The notes below the pieces were generated by a model. That model was not told the DNA's origin. It did not search any database and was given only the letters and a program-made list of their open reading frames with translations. A program made the position numbers and the translations under genes. This document shows, one piece after another, positions 1 to 14,046 of a stretch of 64,000 nt of DNA (the first letter of the stretch is position 1; each line of letters opens with the position of its first letter). The stretch is from Allochromatium tepidum (lineage in GTDB: Bacteria > Pseudomonadota > Gammaproteobacteria > Chromatiales > Chromatiaceae), in contig NZ_AP024563.1 of the NCBI RefSeq assembly GCF_018409545.1, positions 2,000,755 to 2,064,754 of the forward strand, read 5' to 3'.

Positions 1-1245
1 CGGGCCGTCGAAGTTGACCACACGATTGTTCTCGGTGCGACCGGCGAGCTGGGCCGGATCCTTGCGCGACGGCCCTTCGACCAGCACGCGCTGCACCGTG
101 CCGACCATCCGGCGACTGATGCGCTGGGCATTGGTGTCGATGCGCTGTTGCAGCCGTTCCAGACGCGCCTTCTTGACCTCGAGCGGCACCGCGTCCGGAT
201 AGTCGGCGGCGGGCGTGCCGGGGCGACGGCTGTAGACGAAGCTGAAGCTATGGTCGAAGCCGACCTGATCGATCAGATCCAGGGTCGCGGCGAAATCCTC
301 GTCCGTCTCGTTCGGGAAACCGACGATGAAGTCCGACGAGATGCAGATGTCCGGACGCGCCTCGCGCAGTCGGCGGATCTTGGCCCGATATTCGAGCGCG
401 GTATGCCCGCGTTTCATCGCCGCCAGGATGCGATCCGAACCGGACTGCACCGGCAGATGGACGAAGCTCGCCAGCTCGGGCACCTCGGCGAAGGTCTCGA
501 TCAGGTCGTCGCCGAACTCGACCGGATGGCTGGTGGTGAAACGGATGCGCCCGATGCCCTCCACCGCCGCCACATAGCGGATCAGCAACGCCAGACTCGC
601 CGTGGAGCCATCGGCCATCAGACCGCGATAGGCATTGACGTTCTGGCCGAGCAGATTGATCTCGCGCACGCCCTGTTCGGCCAGATCCGCGACCTCGGCG
701 ATCACGTCATCGAAGGGACGGCTGATCTCCTCGCCACGGGTGTAGGGCACCACGCAATAGGTGCAGTATTTGGAGCAGCCTTCCATCACCGAGACGAAGG
801 CGGTCGGCCCTTCGGCGCGCGGCGCGGGCAGACAGTCGAACTTCTCGATCTCGGGGAAGGAGACATCGACCTGGGGTCGGCGGCTGGTCTCCAGATCCTT
901 GAGCATCTGCGGCAGCCGGTGCAGGGTCTGGGGTCCGAACACCAGATCGACATAAGGCGCACGGGTGCGGATCGCCTCGCCCTCCTGACTGGCGACACAG
1001 CCGCCGACGCCGATCACCAGATCGGGCCGCGCCTGCTTCCAGGGCTTCCAGCGTCCGAGTTGTGAAAAGACCTTCTCCTGCGCCTTCTCGCGGATCGAGC
1101 AGGTGTTGAGCAGCAGGACGTCGGCCTCCTCGGGCTGATCGGTCAGTTCCAGACCCGCCGCGACACGCAGCGCATCCGCCAGGCGCGCCGAGTCGTACTC
1201 GTTCATCCGGCAGCCATAGGTTTGAATGAAAAGCTTACGCGACAT
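1..1245 (-). CDS. miaB: tRNA-2-methylthio-N6-dimethylallyladenosine synthase MiaB (3' end beyond window)
   Basis: Radical-SAM methylthiotransferase that adds the 2-methylthio group to i6A37 of tRNAs reading UNN codons. Reading down from ATG at 1245 gives [15 protein letters not shown], with the N-terminal auxiliary-cluster cysteine at residue 12 (YGC) and the other two in NTCSIREKA and GGCVASQ. The radical-SAM CxxxCxxC motif appears as [16 protein letters not shown]. About 415 codons are present; the family is about 450-475 residues, so only the end of the C-terminal TRAM domain is missing at the window edge. It is the last gene seen of the serC-side minus-strand run, with a 372-bp gap to serC. 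Family assignment is very secure. Confidence 0.96.
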   Translation of the reverse strand, partial: MSRKLFIQTYGCRMNEYDSARLADALRVAAGLELTDQPEEADVLLLNTCSIREKAQEKVFSQLGRWKPWKQARPDLVIGVGGCVASQEGEAIRTRAPYVDLVFGPQTLHRLPQMLKDLETSRRPQVDVSFPEIEKFDCLPAPRAEGPTAFVSVMEGCSKYCTYCVVPYTRGEEISRPFDDVIAEVADLAEQGVREINLLGQNVNAYRGLMADGSTASLALLIRYVAAVEGIGRIRFTTSHPVEFGDDLIETFAEVPELASFVHLPVQSGSDRILAAMKRGHTALEYRAKIRRLREARPDICISSDFIVGFPNETDEDFAATLDLIDQVGFDHSFSFVYSRRPGTPAADYPDAVPLEVKKARLERLQQRIDTNAQRISRRMVGTVQRVLVEGPSRKDPAQLAGRTENNRVVNFDGP

Positions 1246-1617
1246 GGAGATCCGGTGGACGGGCGGCGGCGTCGATCGAGTGGGTCGAGATGGTAAGTGG
1301 GCGCGATTTCGCGGCTGGGCGTCGAGCCGGCATGGGATTCGGAACGCCGGGATGACAAGGCGGATCATAGTCCTGAATCGACGGCGGGCTGTCAAGATTG
1401 GACGACCCGATGCGGTGCGAACGGACGCTCGATTCGCAGTTTGCCCGGCACGGTTTTTTCGAGAGTGACCGTACTGATTTTTACCGTACTGAGGTGGTGC
1501 CAACTCGAAATCTTTCATGGGATGGGGGATAGGAACTTCCGGACATGCGGCCTCCTGCACGGCTTGCACGCCGTCTGCTCTTCCCCCAAGAAGTTGTCGG
1601 CGACAACCAAATCGCTA
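1246..1617. other. Intergenic region between serC and miaB
   Basis: 372 bases without a convincing gene; the short plus-strand frames here have no recognisable protein. It presumably holds the miaB promoter and the serC 3' region. The only structure noticed is a 10-base direct repeat, ACCGTACTGA at 1468-1477 and again at 1483-1492 (15-base period), followed by AT-richer sequence around 1595-1620. No T-tailed hairpin was seen. Confidence 0.5.
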
Positions 1618-2700
1618 TCAGCCGTTGCGGCGCTCGAAGTCCTGCATGAAGGCCACCAGTGCGTCCACCCCTGCTTCGGGCATGGCGTTGTAGATGCTCG
1701 CACGCATACCGCCGACCGAGCGATGCCCCTTGAGCGTGGTCAACCCCGCGGCCTTTGCTTCCTTGAGGAAGACCTCGTCCAGATCGGCATCGGCCAGGGT
1801 GAAGGGCACGTTCATCCAGGAGCGATCCGTCGGCGCGACCGGGTTGGCATAGAAACTCGACGCATCGATAGCGTCATAGAGCTTCCTGGCCTTGCGCGCA
1901 TTGACCTCGGCCATCGCCGACAGACCGCCCATGTCCTTCAGCCACTTGAACACCAGTCCCGCCAGATACCAGGCATAGGTCGGCGGGGTGTTGTACATGG
2001 ACTCGTTGTCGGCATGGGTCTTGTAATCGAGCATGATCGGCGTGCCGTTGATCGGCTGGCCGATCAGATCCTCGCGCACAATGACGATGGTCAGCCCCGC
2101 CGGGCCGATGTTCTTCTGCGCACCGGCATAGATCAGCCCGAACTTCGAGACATCGATCGGGCGCGACAGGATGGTCGAAGACATGTCCGCAACCAGCGGC
2201 TTGCCGCCGGTCTCGGGCACATAGGGAAACTCCACACCCTCGATGGTCTCGTTCGGCGTGTAATGGACATAGGCCGCATCGGCGCTCAGATTCAGCTCGT
2301 CCTGAGCCGGCGCGCGGGTGAACTTGCTCGACTCGGTGCTTGCCGCAACATTCACGCGACCATAGCGACGCGCCTCGGCGATCGCCTTCTTCGACCAGGA
2401 ACCGGTGTTGATGTAGTCCGCCCCTTCGGCCCCGCGCAGCAGGTTCATGGGGATCATGGCGAACTGGAGCGAAGCGCCGCCCTGCAGAAACAGCACCCTG
2501 TAATTGGCCGGAATCGCGAGCAGCTCGCGCAGATCGGCCTCGGCCTCGGCGGCGATGGACATGAACTCCTTGCCGCGATGGCTCATCTCGGCCACGCACA
2601 TGCCGCTGCCGCGCCAATCGAGCATCTCGTCGCGGGCCTGAGCCAGGACCGCCTCGGGCAGCATCGCGGGACCGGCACTGAAGTTATAGACGCGAGCCAT
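1618..2700 (-). CDS. serC: Phosphoserine aminotransferase
   Basis: PLP-dependent aminotransferase of serine biosynthesis (3-phosphohydroxypyruvate to phosphoserine), also used in pyridoxal phosphate synthesis. The protein begins [19 protein letters not shown], the family hallmark. I chose ATG 2700 (360 aa, close to the usual 360) over an in-frame ATG five codons upstream, because GGGGA lies just upstream of 2700 and homologues start here. The PLP lysine is in the [10 protein letters not shown] segment. It lies downstream of gyrA on the same strand, as in Pseudomonas. Confidence 0.96.
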   Translation of the reverse strand: MARVYNFSAGPAMLPEAVLAQARDEMLDWRGSGMCVAEMSHRGKEFMSIAAEAEADLRELLAIPANYRVLFLQGGASLQFAMIPMNLLRGAEGADYINTGSWSKKAIAEARRYGRVNVAASTESSKFTRAPAQDELNLSADAAYVHYTPNETIEGVEFPYVPETGGKPLVADMSSTILSRPIDVSKFGLIYAGAQKNIGPAGLTIVIVREDLIGQPINGTPIMLDYKTHADNESMYNTPPTYAWYLAGLVFKWLKDMGGLSAMAEVNARKARKLYDAIDASSFYANPVAPTDRSWMNVPFTLADADLDEVFLKEAKAAGLTTLKGHRSVGGMRASIYNAMPEAGVDALVAFMQDFERRNG

Positions 2701-2784
2701 TCTGACATTCCCCATGGGTTGAGTGTTCTGTGGTGGACATCCCGCAGGATGTGGTGAGCGGAGCGAACCGTCTCGGTCGCGCGT

Positions 2785-2809
2785 GAGGCGGCTCCAGCGT
2801 CACCGCCTC
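2785..2809 (-). other. Hairpin between gyrA and serC
   Basis: Perfect 7-bp inverted repeat GAGGCGG / CCGCCTC with an 11-base loop in the 147-bp gyrA-serC gap. There is no following T-run on the minus strand, so it is not a classical intrinsic terminator; it could be a processing or attenuation stem. Function unknown. Confidence 0.3.
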
Positions 2810-2847
2810 CTGCAAGCTATGCGCGCCTCGGCGGTTCGATCACGATT

Positions 2848-6015
<3,168 letters not shown>

Positions 6016-6038
6016 GGGCGTGATGAACCGACTCTGAG

Positions 6039-6060
6039 GCGCCCGACAGGGAACGGGCGC
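6039..6060 (-). other. Hairpin in gyrA leader
   Basis: Perfect 7-bp inverted repeat GCGCCCG / CGGGCGC with an 8-base loop, 24-45 bases upstream of the gyrA start codon. It would form in the 5' leader of the gyrA mRNA, or in read-through from the upstream EAL gene. No T-run follows. Role unknown. Confidence 0.3.
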
Positions 6061-6199
6061 GTGACCGCGCGGGCTTGGTGTTTAACGGTGCGATTCTACC
6101 ACGACAGCGGGGCCGGACCGCGTTTCCGGGCCGGCATCAGCCGCGACTCGGCTGCAATTCGCCACCCGCAGATCCGGCCGTCTGTTGCCGCTCGGCGCC

Positions 6200-7264
6200 T
6201 CAGAACGTAGGCCACTGCGGCTCGGGCGGTTGGGGGGCCGGCCGGGCGAACAGATAACCCTGCACCAGATCCGCCCCCTGCCCCACGACATAGGCCAGCT
6301 CGGCCTGGGTCTCGACGCCCTCGGCCAGCACCTGGATGCCGAGATCGCGCGCGATGCCGACCAGCGCCCGGAACACCGACTGGCGCTGGGTATCGGTATC
6401 GATCCCGCGCACGATCTCCATGTCGATCTTGATGATGTCGGGCTTGAGCGTGGCGAGCAGATTGAGCGAGGCATAGCCGCTGCCCACGTCGTCGAGTGCG
6501 ACCCGGTAGCCAGCGCCACGGTAGAAGTCGAGGATGCGCTTGAGATGATCGAGGTCTCCGACCCGTTCGGTCTCGACCACCTCGAACACCAGCCGACCCG
6601 GATCGAACCCGAGCTTGCGCGCCCAACCGACCGTGCTTTGCAGACAGTGTACCGGGTCATAGATCGCGGTCGGCACGAAGTTGATGAAGATCTGCCCCTG
6701 GAGCCCGGCGGCCGCCGCACACCGTAGCGCCGACTCGCGCGCCTGGCGGTCGACCTGGAACAGCAGGTCATTGTCGCCGGCGAGCGTGAAGATCTCCCCC
6801 GGAAACATCAGGCTGCCGTCGGATCGCCGGCCGCGTAGCAGCGACTCGTACCCGACCACGGCACCATCGGTCGCCGACAGGATCGGCTGGAACCAGGAGA
6901 CGAAGCGCTTGGCCTCCAGGATCTCGATCAGACCACAGGCATCGAGCAGCCCCAGCCATTGTTCGAGCGTGCGCGCACGGGTGAACGAGTGGAAACTCAG
7001 AGCCTCGCCCGGCTCCAGCAGCAGCGCCGAGAGTCCGCGTCGTTCGAGCGCATTGAAGGCCTGGGCATCGCGCACCCGTTGCAGGAACTCGAACAGATTG
7101 GCCTCGTGCAGACGCAGTTCCAGCCCCGCGTCCTCGAAATCCAGACCCTCGACCTCCAGAAAGCCGATCAGGATCTCGATGAGTTCGCGCACGGCTCCGG
7201 TCAGGAGCAGGGTGCCGCGCGTCTCGACCGAGAGCGGAAGTGTCCGACAGCGTGAACAGGCCAT
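6200..7264 (-). CDS. EAL-domain cyclic-di-GMP phosphodiesterase
   Basis: 354 aa. The EAL domain spans about residues 117-350, starting at the FQPI motif and carrying the metal-binding Glu140 in YESLLRG (ESL variant of EAL), the asparagine of INFVP, the glutamate of FEVVETE, the paired aspartates of LDDVGSGY, the lysine of IIKID, and AEGVET with QGYLFARP. All catalytic motifs are present, so c-di-GMP hydrolysis is likely. The first roughly 115 residues resemble no domain I recognise; they begin with a CSRC pair and are predicted largely alpha/beta, perhaps a sensory module. AAGGAG lies upstream of ATG 7264. It lies 38 bp after mtnA and before gyrA, interrupting an otherwise conserved pair. Confidence 0.9.
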   Translation of the reverse strand: MACSRCRTLPLSVETRGTLLLTGAVRELIEILIGFLEVEGLDFEDAGLELRLHEANLFEFLQRVRDAQAFNALERRGLSALLLEPGEALSFHSFTRARTLEQWLGLLDACGLIEILEAKRFVSWFQPILSATDGAVVGYESLLRGRRSDGSLMFPGEIFTLAGDNDLLFQVDRQARESALRCAAAAGLQGQIFINFVPTAIYDPVHCLQSTVGWARKLGFDPGRLVFEVVETERVGDLDHLKRILDFYRGAGYRVALDDVGSGYASLNLLATLKPDIIKIDMEIVRGIDTDTQRQSVFRALVGIARDLGIQVLAEGVETQAELAYVVGQGADLVQGYLFARPAPQPPEPQWPTF

Positions 7265-7302
7265 GGCGGCGGGTCTCCTTGCAGTCCGATCGGATGAGAA
7301 TT

Positions 7303-8358
<1,056 letters not shown>

Positions 8359-8428
8359 CGAAGGCTCCTTTGTGGCATGTTGGCGCCTATTCTCCTTCAT
8401 TCGCCCACAGATACCAAAGGACCGCGCG

Positions 8429-9739
8429 ATGCACGCCGAACTGCTCATCCATGCCGAGTGGATCCTGACCGTCGATCCCGAGAATCGCCAACTGACCGAT
8501 CATACCATCGCCATCGCCGACGGGCGTATCCGGGCGATCCTGCCTTATGAGGAGGCGCGGCGCACGATCCGGGCCGAGCAGACCGTCGAGTTGCCCGGTC
8601 ATGTCCTGATCCCCGGTCTCATCAACGCTCACACCCATGCCGCCATGACCCTGCTGCGGGGCTTAGCCGACGACCTGCCGCTCATGACCTGGCTGCACGA
8701 GCACATCTGGCCGACCGAGGGGCGCTGGGTCGATGCCGGCTTCGTCGCCGATGGGACACGGCTGGCGGTGCTGGAGATGCTGCGCGGCGGCGTGACCTGT
8801 TACAACGACATGTACTTCCACCCCGAGGTTTCGGCTCAGGTGACGGACGAGGCCGGGATGCGTGCCGTGATCGGGATGATCGTGGTCGACTTCCCGACCG
8901 GCTATGCCGCCTCGCCCGATGAATACATCGCCAAGGGGCTGGCGCTGCACGAGCGCTATCGCGACCATCCGCTGATCCGGGTCGCTTGGGCGCCGCATGC
9001 GCCCTATTCGGTCTCGGACGCGCCGCTGCAGCGGGTGGCGACCCTGGCCTTCGAACTCGGCGTGCCGGTACACATCCATCTGCACGAGACCAGGGACGAA
9101 GTCGAGAACGCCGTGAACGCGCATGGCGAGCGGCCCTTCGCGCGGCTCGACCGGCTCGGCTTGATCGGTCCGTCGCTGGCATCCGTGCACATGACCCAAC
9201 TGGAAGATGCCGAAATCGTGCGTCTGGCCGAGACGGGGGCGAGTGTCGTGCACTGTCCCGAGTCCAATCTCAAGCTCGCCAGCGGCTTCTGCCCGGTCGC
9301 GAAGCTCCTGGAGGCCGGTGTGAACGTCGCGCTCGGCACCGATGGCGCGGCCAGCAACAACGATCTCAATCTGCTCGGTGAGATGCGCACCGCCGCCCTG
9401 CTCGGCAAGGGCGTGTCCGGATCGGCCTCCGCCGTGCCCGCGACCGAGGCGCTGCGGATGGCGACCATCAACGGGGCGCGCGCGCTCGGACTGGACAGCG
9501 AGATCGGCTCGATCGAGCTGGGCAAGTCGGCCGATCTGGTCGCGCTCGATCTGCGCGACCCGCACACCCAGCCGCTCTATCACCCGGTCTCGCAACTGGT
9601 CTATGCCGCCGGACGCCATCAGGTGCGCCAGGTCTGGGTCCGGGGCCGTCAGGTCATCCGCGACGGCGTACCGACCACCCTGCATCTGGCCGAGGTGCTC
9701 TCGGAGGCGCAGATCTGGGGAGCGCGGATCGGCGGATGA
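8429..9739 (+). CDS. mtaD: 5-methylthioadenosine / S-adenosylhomocysteine deaminase (TRZ/ATZ amidohydrolase)
   Basis: Metal-dependent amidohydrolase, 436 aa, from ATG 8429 with AAAGGA upstream. Zinc ligands are seen at His68 and His70 (NAHTHAAM), around His217 in VHIHLHE, and in the [10 protein letters not shown] segment. The Pseudomonas gene at the same position deaminates methylthioadenosine to methylthioinosine, upstream of a methylthioinosine phosphorylase and MtnA, so the same branch of methionine salvage is inferred. SAH may also be a substrate; guanine or chlorohydrolase activity is less likely. It is divergent from mtnA with only 70 bp between the starts, so the two probably share control. 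Confidence 0.88.
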   Translation: MHAELLIHAEWILTVDPENRQLTDHTIAIADGRIRAILPYEEARRTIRAEQTVELPGHVLIPGLINAHTHAAMTLLRGLADDLPLMTWLHEHIWPTEGRWVDAGFVADGTRLAVLEMLRGGVTCYNDMYFHPEVSAQVTDEAGMRAVIGMIVVDFPTGYAASPDEYIAKGLALHERYRDHPLIRVAWAPHAPYSVSDAPLQRVATLAFELGVPVHIHLHETRDEVENAVNAHGERPFARLDRLGLIGPSLASVHMTQLEDAEIVRLAETGASVVHCPESNLKLASGFCPVAKLLEAGVNVALGTDGAASNNDLNLLGEMRTAALLGKGVSGSASAVPATEALRMATINGARALGLDSEIGSIELGKSADLVALDLRDPHTQPLYHPVSQLVYAAGRHQVRQVWVRGRQVIRDGVPTTLHLAEVLSEAQIWGARIGG

Positions 9740-9854
9740 GCGCCCCGAAAACGCCGCGCGCTCCAGAGACGTGGAAGCCACTCCGTTTTTCCAAAGACTT
9801 TGCACGCTTTGCTCCCCTGTGGTTCAAAGACGTTTTTGCCGACAGGATACCCGC

Positions 9855-10754
9855 ATGTCACTCACACTCGCCGACCGGCTCTTCATCGCCCTGCAACACA
9901 TCATCCCGCAGCGCCGGCTGTCCGAGTACATGTACCGGCTGGCGCGTGTCCGGTGGCGACCGTTCAAGCGTTTCATCATCCGCCACTTCGCGCGAATCTA
10001 TCGGATCGACATGAGTCTGGCCCTGGAACCGGATCTGGACGCCTATCCGCACTTCAACGCCTTCTTCACCCGCGCACTGCGTCCCGATGCCCGCCCGCTC
10101 GATCCGGACCCGGCGGCTATCCTCTGTCCGGTCGACGGTGCCATCAGCCGGATCGGGACCATCGAGGCCGGACGGCTGATCCAGGCCAAGGGACGCGACT
10201 ACAGCGTCGAGTCGCTGCTCGCGCTCGCGCCCGGCGAACCCCATCCCTTCGAGGGCGGGCGTTTCGCGACCATCTATCTCTCGCCGCGCGACTACCATCG
10301 TATCCACATGCCGCTCGGCGGGCGGCTCGATCAGATGGTCCATGTCCCCGGTCAGCTCTTCAGCGTCAACGCCGTCACGGCGGCGGGCGTGCCCGATCTG
10401 TTCGCGCGCAACGAACGTCTGGTGTGCCGCTTCGAGACCGAGGCCGGTCCCATGGCGCTGATCCTGGTCGGCGCCATCTTCGTCGGCGGCATCGAGACGG
10501 TCTGGGCCGGTGAGGTGACGCCGCCGCACTCGGGCCTGGAGCCGAAGCGCTGGGACTACGAGGTCGACGAGCAATGCATCCGGCTGGAGCGCGGTGAGGA
10601 GATGGGACGCTTCAATCTCGGGTCGACCGTGATCCTGCTCCTGCCGCCCGGTCAGGCCGAATGGGAGTCCGGGCTGGCGCCTGGGGATGGGGTCCGGCTC
10701 GGTCAGCGGCTCGGAACCTGGTGCGAGGCAGGTGCGGACGGACAGGGGCGCTGA
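9855..10754 (+). CDS. psd: Phosphatidylserine decarboxylase proenzyme
   Basis: Makes phosphatidylethanolamine from phosphatidylserine at the inner membrane. 299 aa from ATG 9855. The self-cleavage motif LGST is at residues 255-258; cleavage between Gly256 and Ser257 would create the pyruvoyl group of the small alpha chain. Other family motifs are CPVDGAIS (Asp94) and RDYHRIHMP with the conserved histidines. The frame remains open far upstream inside the deaminase gene, but no homologous residues lie there. Located 115 bp after the deaminase gene. Confidence 0.96.
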   Translation: MSLTLADRLFIALQHIIPQRRLSEYMYRLARVRWRPFKRFIIRHFARIYRIDMSLALEPDLDAYPHFNAFFTRALRPDARPLDPDPAAILCPVDGAISRIGTIEAGRLIQAKGRDYSVESLLALAPGEPHPFEGGRFATIYLSPRDYHRIHMPLGGRLDQMVHVPGQLFSVNAVTAAGVPDLFARNERLVCRFETEAGPMALILVGAIFVGGIETVWAGEVTPPHSGLEPKRWDYEVDEQCIRLERGEEMGRFNLGSTVILLLPPGQAEWESGLAPGDGVRLGQRLGTWCEAGADGQGR

Positions 10755-10755
10755 G

Positions 10756-11025
10756 TTGGACGCCGAGACCGTCACCTGCCGCCCCGGATGTGCCGCCTGC
10801 TGCATCGCCGCCTCGATCACCAGCCCCATCCCCGGTATGCCGAACGGCAAGCCGGCCGATGTCGCCTGCGTACAGTTGAACCCGGATCTGACCTGCCGGC
10901 TCTCCGGCCGGCCCGAACGCCCGCGCGTCTGCGGCTCGCTCAAGCCCAGTCTGGAGATGTGCGGCACGGATCGCACGCACGCGCTCGCCCATCTGGCCGA
11001 GCTGGAGCGTCTGACCCGGCCCTGA
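10756..11025 (+). CDS. YkgJ-family cysteine cluster protein
   Basis: Small protein of about 89 aa with the UPF0153/YkgJ (zinc- or iron-chelating) signature CRPGCAACCIA followed by SPIPGMPNGKPADV and further cysteines in CVQLN, TCRLSG, RVCGSL and EMCG. Biochemical function is unknown; a metal site is inferred from the eight or so conserved cysteines. No ATG lies near the conserved start. TTG 10756, two bases after the psd stop and preceded by AGGGG, fits best; GTG 10732 overlapping psd is the alternative. It is probably co-transcribed with psd. Confidence 0.82.
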   Translation: MDAETVTCRPGCAACCIAASITSPIPGMPNGKPADVACVQLNPDLTCRLSGRPERPRVCGSLKPSLEMCGTDRTHALAHLAELERLTRP

Positions 11026-11119
11026 GCGTTTGAATCACGCCGTTGCGCACCACACATGGAGCCTGTGCGGGCTCTGGAGTGATGGTGTGGCTCAGTGTGT
11101 CGATCACTCCCCAACCTGA

Positions 11120-11313
11120 ACTCGGTGCCGGTCATCGAGCACAATCCGGACCTGATCGCCGAGTCCGACTGGGTGCTGGATCTCGGTCCCGAGGGGGGCG
11201 CCGGCGGCGGGCGCATGGTGGCCGAGGGACCGCCCGAGCGGCTGGTCGCGGACAGCGACGGGGCGACGGTGCGGGCCTTGGCTGAATACATCCGCATGGG
11301 CGATCATCCCTGA
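11120..11313 (+). pseudogene. uvrA remnant (C-terminal fragment of excinuclease ABC subunit A)
   Basis: A frame ending at 11313 encodes [26 protein letters not shown] and [11 protein letters not shown], which match the extreme C-terminus of UvrA: the H-loop VIEHN, then DLGPEGG and the VAxGTP segment. Nothing upstream in any frame continues the ATPase domain, so only about 60 codons of a roughly 950-codon gene remain. It is a decayed gene fragment, not a functional protein. The wider 473-bp gap 11026-11498 holds no other recognisable gene; 11036-11105 contains short inverted repeats (for example GAGCC/GGCTC), and 11314-11498 shows nothing distinct. Confidence 0.8.
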
Positions 11314-11498
11314 TCGCACGCCATGCGCTCAACAATGTTCGAACACGACTGAAAACGCGCAGCCTGGATCTGGCCTGAAGCACAGCACTCGGATTGCGAC
11401 CCAACATCCATCCAGGACGGCCGGGCTTGATCCCGACGGACGCATGACCGATCCTAAGCCCGCGTAGCGCGTGATCATACACACGAAAGGACGACATC

Positions 11499-12086
11499 AT
11501 GAACCCAATCGCACGCCCGATCCTGACCGCCGCCGGCCTGTACCTGCTGACCGGCCTGACGCCGGCCCTGGCCTCCGCCGATGATCCCATGACCGAGGAG
11601 GCCAAGCAGATCGTCAAGGAATTCGCCGGACAGCTGCTGTCGGAACTCAATGCCGCCCTGGAGAGCAGCGGTCCCGTTGGAGCGATCGCGGTCTGCAATG
11701 AACGCGCCCCGGCCATCGCCGCCGAGCTCGGTGAGTCGAGCGGCTGGGAGGTGGGGCGCACCAGCCTCAAGACACGCAATACCCTGCTCAACACGCCGGA
11801 CGCCTGGGAGATGCAGGTGCTCGAATCCTTCGAGACCCGTCTGGCCGATGGACAGCCCATCGATACCCTGGCCCGGGCCGAGGTGGTCGAGGACGAGCGG
11901 GGACGGGTGTTCCGTTTCATGAAGGCGATTCCGACCGCGGAACTCTGTCTGGCCTGTCACGGCGAACATATCGCCGAGCCGGTCCTCGAAGTGCTCGACG
12001 AACACTATCCGGACGACCGAGCACGCGGCTTCAAGGTCGGCGACATCCGCGGCGCCTTCACGCTGTCGAAGCCGCTGAGCGATTGA
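11499..12086 (+). CDS. Periplasmic c-type haem protein, DUF3365 (Tll0287-like)
   Basis: 195 aa with a signal peptide ending near residue 27 (LTPALASADD). A single haem c motif, CLACH, is at residues 150-154, in the typical C-terminal position of the DUF3365/Tll0287-like domain. Other family features are Cys66 in AVCNERAP and the SLKTRNTLLNTPDAWE segment. Such domains bind haem c in the periplasm and often act as redox or gas sensors; here it stands alone without a kinase or cyclase module. AAAGGAC precedes ATG 11499. First gene of a four-gene plus-strand cluster. Confidence 0.9.
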   Translation: MNPIARPILTAAGLYLLTGLTPALASADDPMTEEAKQIVKEFAGQLLSELNAALESSGPVGAIAVCNERAPAIAAELGESSGWEVGRTSLKTRNTLLNTPDAWEMQVLESFETRLADGQPIDTLARAEVVEDERGRVFRFMKAIPTAELCLACHGEHIAEPVLEVLDEHYPDDRARGFKVGDIRGAFTLSKPLSD

Positions 12087-12164
12087 GCCGGCGTTCGTGA
12101 CCCGAAGGCCCGGTCGCCGGCGGCGGCGATCGGGCCGCGCGATTCATCATTGGGGATAGAGACC

Positions 12165-12818
12165 ATGTCAGAGGCGCGATTCGACATTCTGTTCGACGGC
12201 TCGCTCAAACCGGACGCCGATCCGCGTCTGGCACGCGAGCGTCTGGGGGCGGCCTTCAAGCTGGACGCCGCCGGCGTCGAGCGTCTCTTCGCCGGCAAGC
12301 CGGTCGCGGTCAAGCGTGACGCGGACCTGACCACGGCCGCCCGTTACAAGCGCGTCTTCGAGGAGGCCGGCGCCATCGTCACACTGCGGGCACTCGACGC
12401 CGTCGAGCCGGCCGCACCGCCCCAGGCTCCAGCGGCGGCTCCACCCTCTCCCACCGTGTCGCCGCCGACGGATCGCGCGCCGGCGGCTGCCCCTGAGCCC
12501 GTCGTCGAGCGCGCCGCGTCCGAACCGATGTCCGAGGCCGGCGCCGAGATGGACGCCAAGGCGGACACGGCGGGCGGGGTGACGACGAATCTCACCGCCG
12601 AAGGCGGCTTCGAGTTCCTCGAAGAACCGCCCAAGGTTAAGATGCCCGACCTCGATCTCAGCCATCTGAGTCTGGTCGGCGGCTCGGACTGGAGTCTGGC
12701 CGACTGCGAGCAGACACCCGAGCCGGTACGCATCCCCGACATCAGCCATCTGCGTCTCGACGAGATCGAGCCGCCCCCGGATGATAACGACCCGACTGGA
12801 CAGAATCCCCCCCCATGA
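12165..12818 (+). CDS. Uncharacterised protein with conserved N-terminal domain and Ala/Pro-rich linker
   Basis: 217 aa from ATG 12165 (GGGGA upstream; an ATG five codons earlier is possible). Residues 1-75 form a compact domain (FDILFDGSLKPDADP...ARERLGAAF...VERLFAGKPVAVKR) that I recognise as a short module at the N-terminus of various proteobacterial proteins, function unknown. Residues 85-150 are Ala/Pro-rich low complexity. The C-terminus holds two DLSHLSL / DISHLRL-type repeats in acidic sequence. No signal peptide or membrane segment. Its stop overlaps the start of the next gene (ATGA), indicating translational coupling with the FAD oxidoreductase. Confidence 0.75.
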   Translation: MSEARFDILFDGSLKPDADPRLARERLGAAFKLDAAGVERLFAGKPVAVKRDADLTTAARYKRVFEEAGAIVTLRALDAVEPAAPPQAPAAAPPSPTVSPPTDRAPAAAPEPVVERAASEPMSEAGAEMDAKADTAGGVTTNLTAEGGFEFLEEPPKVKMPDLDLSHLSLVGGSDWSLADCEQTPEPVRIPDISHLRLDEIEPPPDDNDPTGQNPPP

Positions 12819-14017
12819 GTACAGACTTCGACCACATCGTCATCGGCGCCGGCATCAGCGGACTGGGCGCCGCGCATTTTTCCGCCCGGCGCGGCCTGAG
12901 CACGCTCGTGCTCGAAGCCGGCGACCGCGTCGGCGGCTGCATCAACAGCCAGGCGTTTTCCGCGCTCGGCGGCTTCTGGACCGAAGCCGGCGGGCATACC
13001 TGCTTCAACAGCTATGGCCACCTGCTGTCCATCCTCGACGATCTGGGGCTGACCAGCCAGGTGCATCCCAAGGTCAAGGTCGGCTACAAGCTCTGGAAAG
13101 ACGGCAAGCGCCGCTCCATCTTCTCGGCCCTGCATCTGTTCGAGGGCGCGCGCTCGATTCCCAGGCTGTTCAAGGAACCCAAGGACGGGCGTAGCGTGCG
13201 CGACTACTATGGCGCCGTCCTCGGCCGGCGCAATTATCGGGATCTGCTCCAGCACGCCTTCCAGGCCGTCATCTGCCAGCCGGCCGACGACTATCCGGCC
13301 GAAGCGCTGTTTCGCCGCAAACCGCGCCGCAAGGAGGTCATCAAGGCGTTCACCTTCGCCGAAGGCCTCGCGACCATCCCGAACGCCATCGCCGCGCAGA
13401 AGTCGCTCGACGTGCGCACCGGGCAGCGGATCGAGCAGGTCGAAGTCGAGGGCGAGGGTTTCCGCATCCGGCTCCAGGACGGCACCGCGATCACGGCGGC
13501 GCATCTGACCCTGGCCGTCCCGCCCGACGTCGCCGCCCAGCTGATCCCGGCCGGTTTCGAGGAGGCGCGCGCCCTGGTCGCCGGCATCGGCATGGCCGAG
13601 ATCGAGACCCTGGTGCTGGTCTTCCGCCAGGACGACCTGAAACTGCCGCCGATCGCCGGCCTGATCGCGGTCGAGGACGCCTTCTATTCCGCCGTCTCCC
13701 GCGACTTCCTGCCCGATGACCGGTATCGCGGCTTTGCCTTCCATTTCCGCCCCGGCGCGCTCGACGCCGACGCCCAGATCCGCCGTGCCTGCGAAACACT
13801 GGGCGTCGCGCCGGAACGGATCGCCGCCCAATCGCGTGTCCACAACCGCCTGCCCGCACTCCGCAAGGGTCATTTCGCGCTCGTCGAACGCCTCGACGCC
13901 GCCCTCGCCGGCAAACGGCTGGCCCTGACCGGCAACTGGTTCCTCGGCGTCTCGATGGAAGACGCTCTGACACGCAGTCACAGCGAGCACATCCGACTGT
14001 TCGGCACCCGCGCCTGA
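12815..14017 (+). CDS. FAD-dependent oxidoreductase (amine oxidase / protoporphyrinogen oxidase-like)
   Basis: 400 aa. A Rossmann FAD motif, [18 protein letters not shown], lies at residues 11-28, followed by the Glu of [10 protein letters not shown], the layout of the flavin amine oxidase / phytoene desaturase / HemG superfamily. The C-terminal [13 protein letters not shown] segment matches the flavin-contacting end of the family. Substrate cannot be read from sequence; candidates are porphyrinogens, carotenoid precursors or amines. The start overlaps the preceding stop by four bases, and creA follows 29 bp later. Confidence 0.85.
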   Translation: MSTDFDHIVIGAGISGLGAAHFSARRGLSTLVLEAGDRVGGCINSQAFSALGGFWTEAGGHTCFNSYGHLLSILDDLGLTSQVHPKVKVGYKLWKDGKRRSIFSALHLFEGARSIPRLFKEPKDGRSVRDYYGAVLGRRNYRDLLQHAFQAVICQPADDYPAEALFRRKPRRKEVIKAFTFAEGLATIPNAIAAQKSLDVRTGQRIEQVEVEGEGFRIRLQDGTAITAAHLTLAVPPDVAAQLIPAGFEEARALVAGIGMAEIETLVLVFRQDDLKLPPIAGLIAVEDAFYSAVSRDFLPDDRYRGFAFHFRPGALDADAQIRRACETLGVAPERIAAQSRVHNRLPALRKGHFALVERLDAALAGKRLALTGNWFLGVSMEDALTRSHSEHIRLFGTRA

Positions 14018-14046
14018 AGACATCTCAAACACACGGAGAACATATC

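Noticed and set aside
1468-1492. Tandem ACCGTACTGA repeat between serC and miaB
   Set aside because: Only two copies of ten bases; too little to call a regulatory array or an attachment site.
9736-10014. 92-codon frame overlapping the deaminase stop and the psd start
   Set aside because: No family resemblance and it overlaps the well-supported psd start.
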